DNA from: Rhodocytophaga aerolata
GTDB lineage: Bacteria; Bacteroidota; Bacteroidia; Cytophagales; 172606-1
Assembly (NCBI RefSeq): GCF_030503435.1
Contig: NZ_JAUKPO010000017.1
Location: 89,251 to 153,250, forward strand
Reading direction: 5' to 3'
DNA length: 64,000 nt
In this document: positions 63,945 through 64,000 of the stretch, piece by piece
How positions within the stretch are numbered: position 1 is the stretch's first letter
Layout: every line of letters begins with the position of its first letter
Translations under genes and position numbers: made by a program
The notes under the pieces: model-generated
What the model saw: the letters and a program-made list of their open reading frames with translations, nothing else
The model's database searches: none
What the model was told of the DNA's origin: nothing

Positions 63945-64000
63945 CCTGGGTGTTGCACAACTGCTGGTTTGAAATCTGGCTTCTGAGTGGTAAATTCAGG
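63945..64000 (+). mobile_element. Probable left end of an insertion sequence (continues beyond the window)
   Basis: CCTGGGTGTTGCACAACT at 63945-63962 is identical over 18 bp to the terminus of the IS1182-like remnant at 53681-53664. The following bases (GGTTTGAAATCTGGCTTCTG) also resemble the remnant's leader (TTTTGATTTTGGTCTGCGAG). A transposase start would be expected just past the window edge. Confidence 0.55.

Overview
This 64 kb window is bacterial chromosome from the phylum Bacteroidota, most likely order Cytophagales. The evidence is a SusC/SusD pair, promoters with the Bacteroidota -7 element TAnnTTTG, a cysteine-bearing Crp/Fnr regulator, and the combination of DUF1501, DUF1549/DUF1553 and FG-GAP/ASPIC proteins. 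Genus assignment is not possible from sequence alone. I see no rRNA, no complete tRNA and no CRISPR array.

Region 1 (1-10.7 kb) is a reduced-sulfur island. A leftward unit holds a methyltransferase, a Crp/Fnr regulator, an exported rhodanese and an MFS transporter that runs off the window. Rightward genes encode a TauE/SafE (TSUP) permease, two metallo-beta-lactamase/rhodanese fusions of the persulfide dioxygenase type, a DUF302 protein, a small rhodanese, a porin and a two-gene YeeE/YedE transporter. Four promoters each carry a GTRAYAWWTRTYAC palindrome whose centre lies exactly 29.5 bp before a perfect TAnnTTTG element. This points to one Crp/Fnr regulon covering persulfide oxidation, thiosulfate movement and sulfur-anion export.

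Region 2 (10.7-23.4 kb) holds a ferritin-like/VIT1 fusion, serine acetyltransferase (cysE), and a long leftward run: thioredoxin, DsrE, a SoxB-like metallophosphatase, an unknown membrane protein, TolC, an RND pump and its adaptor. Two small membrane or exported proteins follow.

Region 3 (23.6-51.3 kb) is bracketed by two ~350-bp direct repeats, each containing a tRNA 3'-half and a strong hairpin. Between them lies a carbohydrate and redox region: a Planctomycete-type cytochrome/DUF1553/DUF1501/LRR/sugar-isomerase unit, a CBM9-like protein, a GH2 enzyme with a DUF5107-TPR protein and sugar porter, an AraC regulator, SusC/SusD and an FG-GAP lipoprotein. A wrecked RES-Xre toxin-antitoxin pair lies just inside the right-hand repeat.

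Region 4 (51.3-64 kb) is a decaying accessory stretch. It holds several pseudogenes, an IS1182-like remnant whose terminus recurs at the window edge, a GH28 enzyme, a multi-PAS histidine kinase, a divergent cupin/TetR pair with a large symmetric operator, a lipoprotein, a broken amidohydrolase, a DUF4153 membrane protein, and five copies of a ~35-bp dispersed intergenic repeat.
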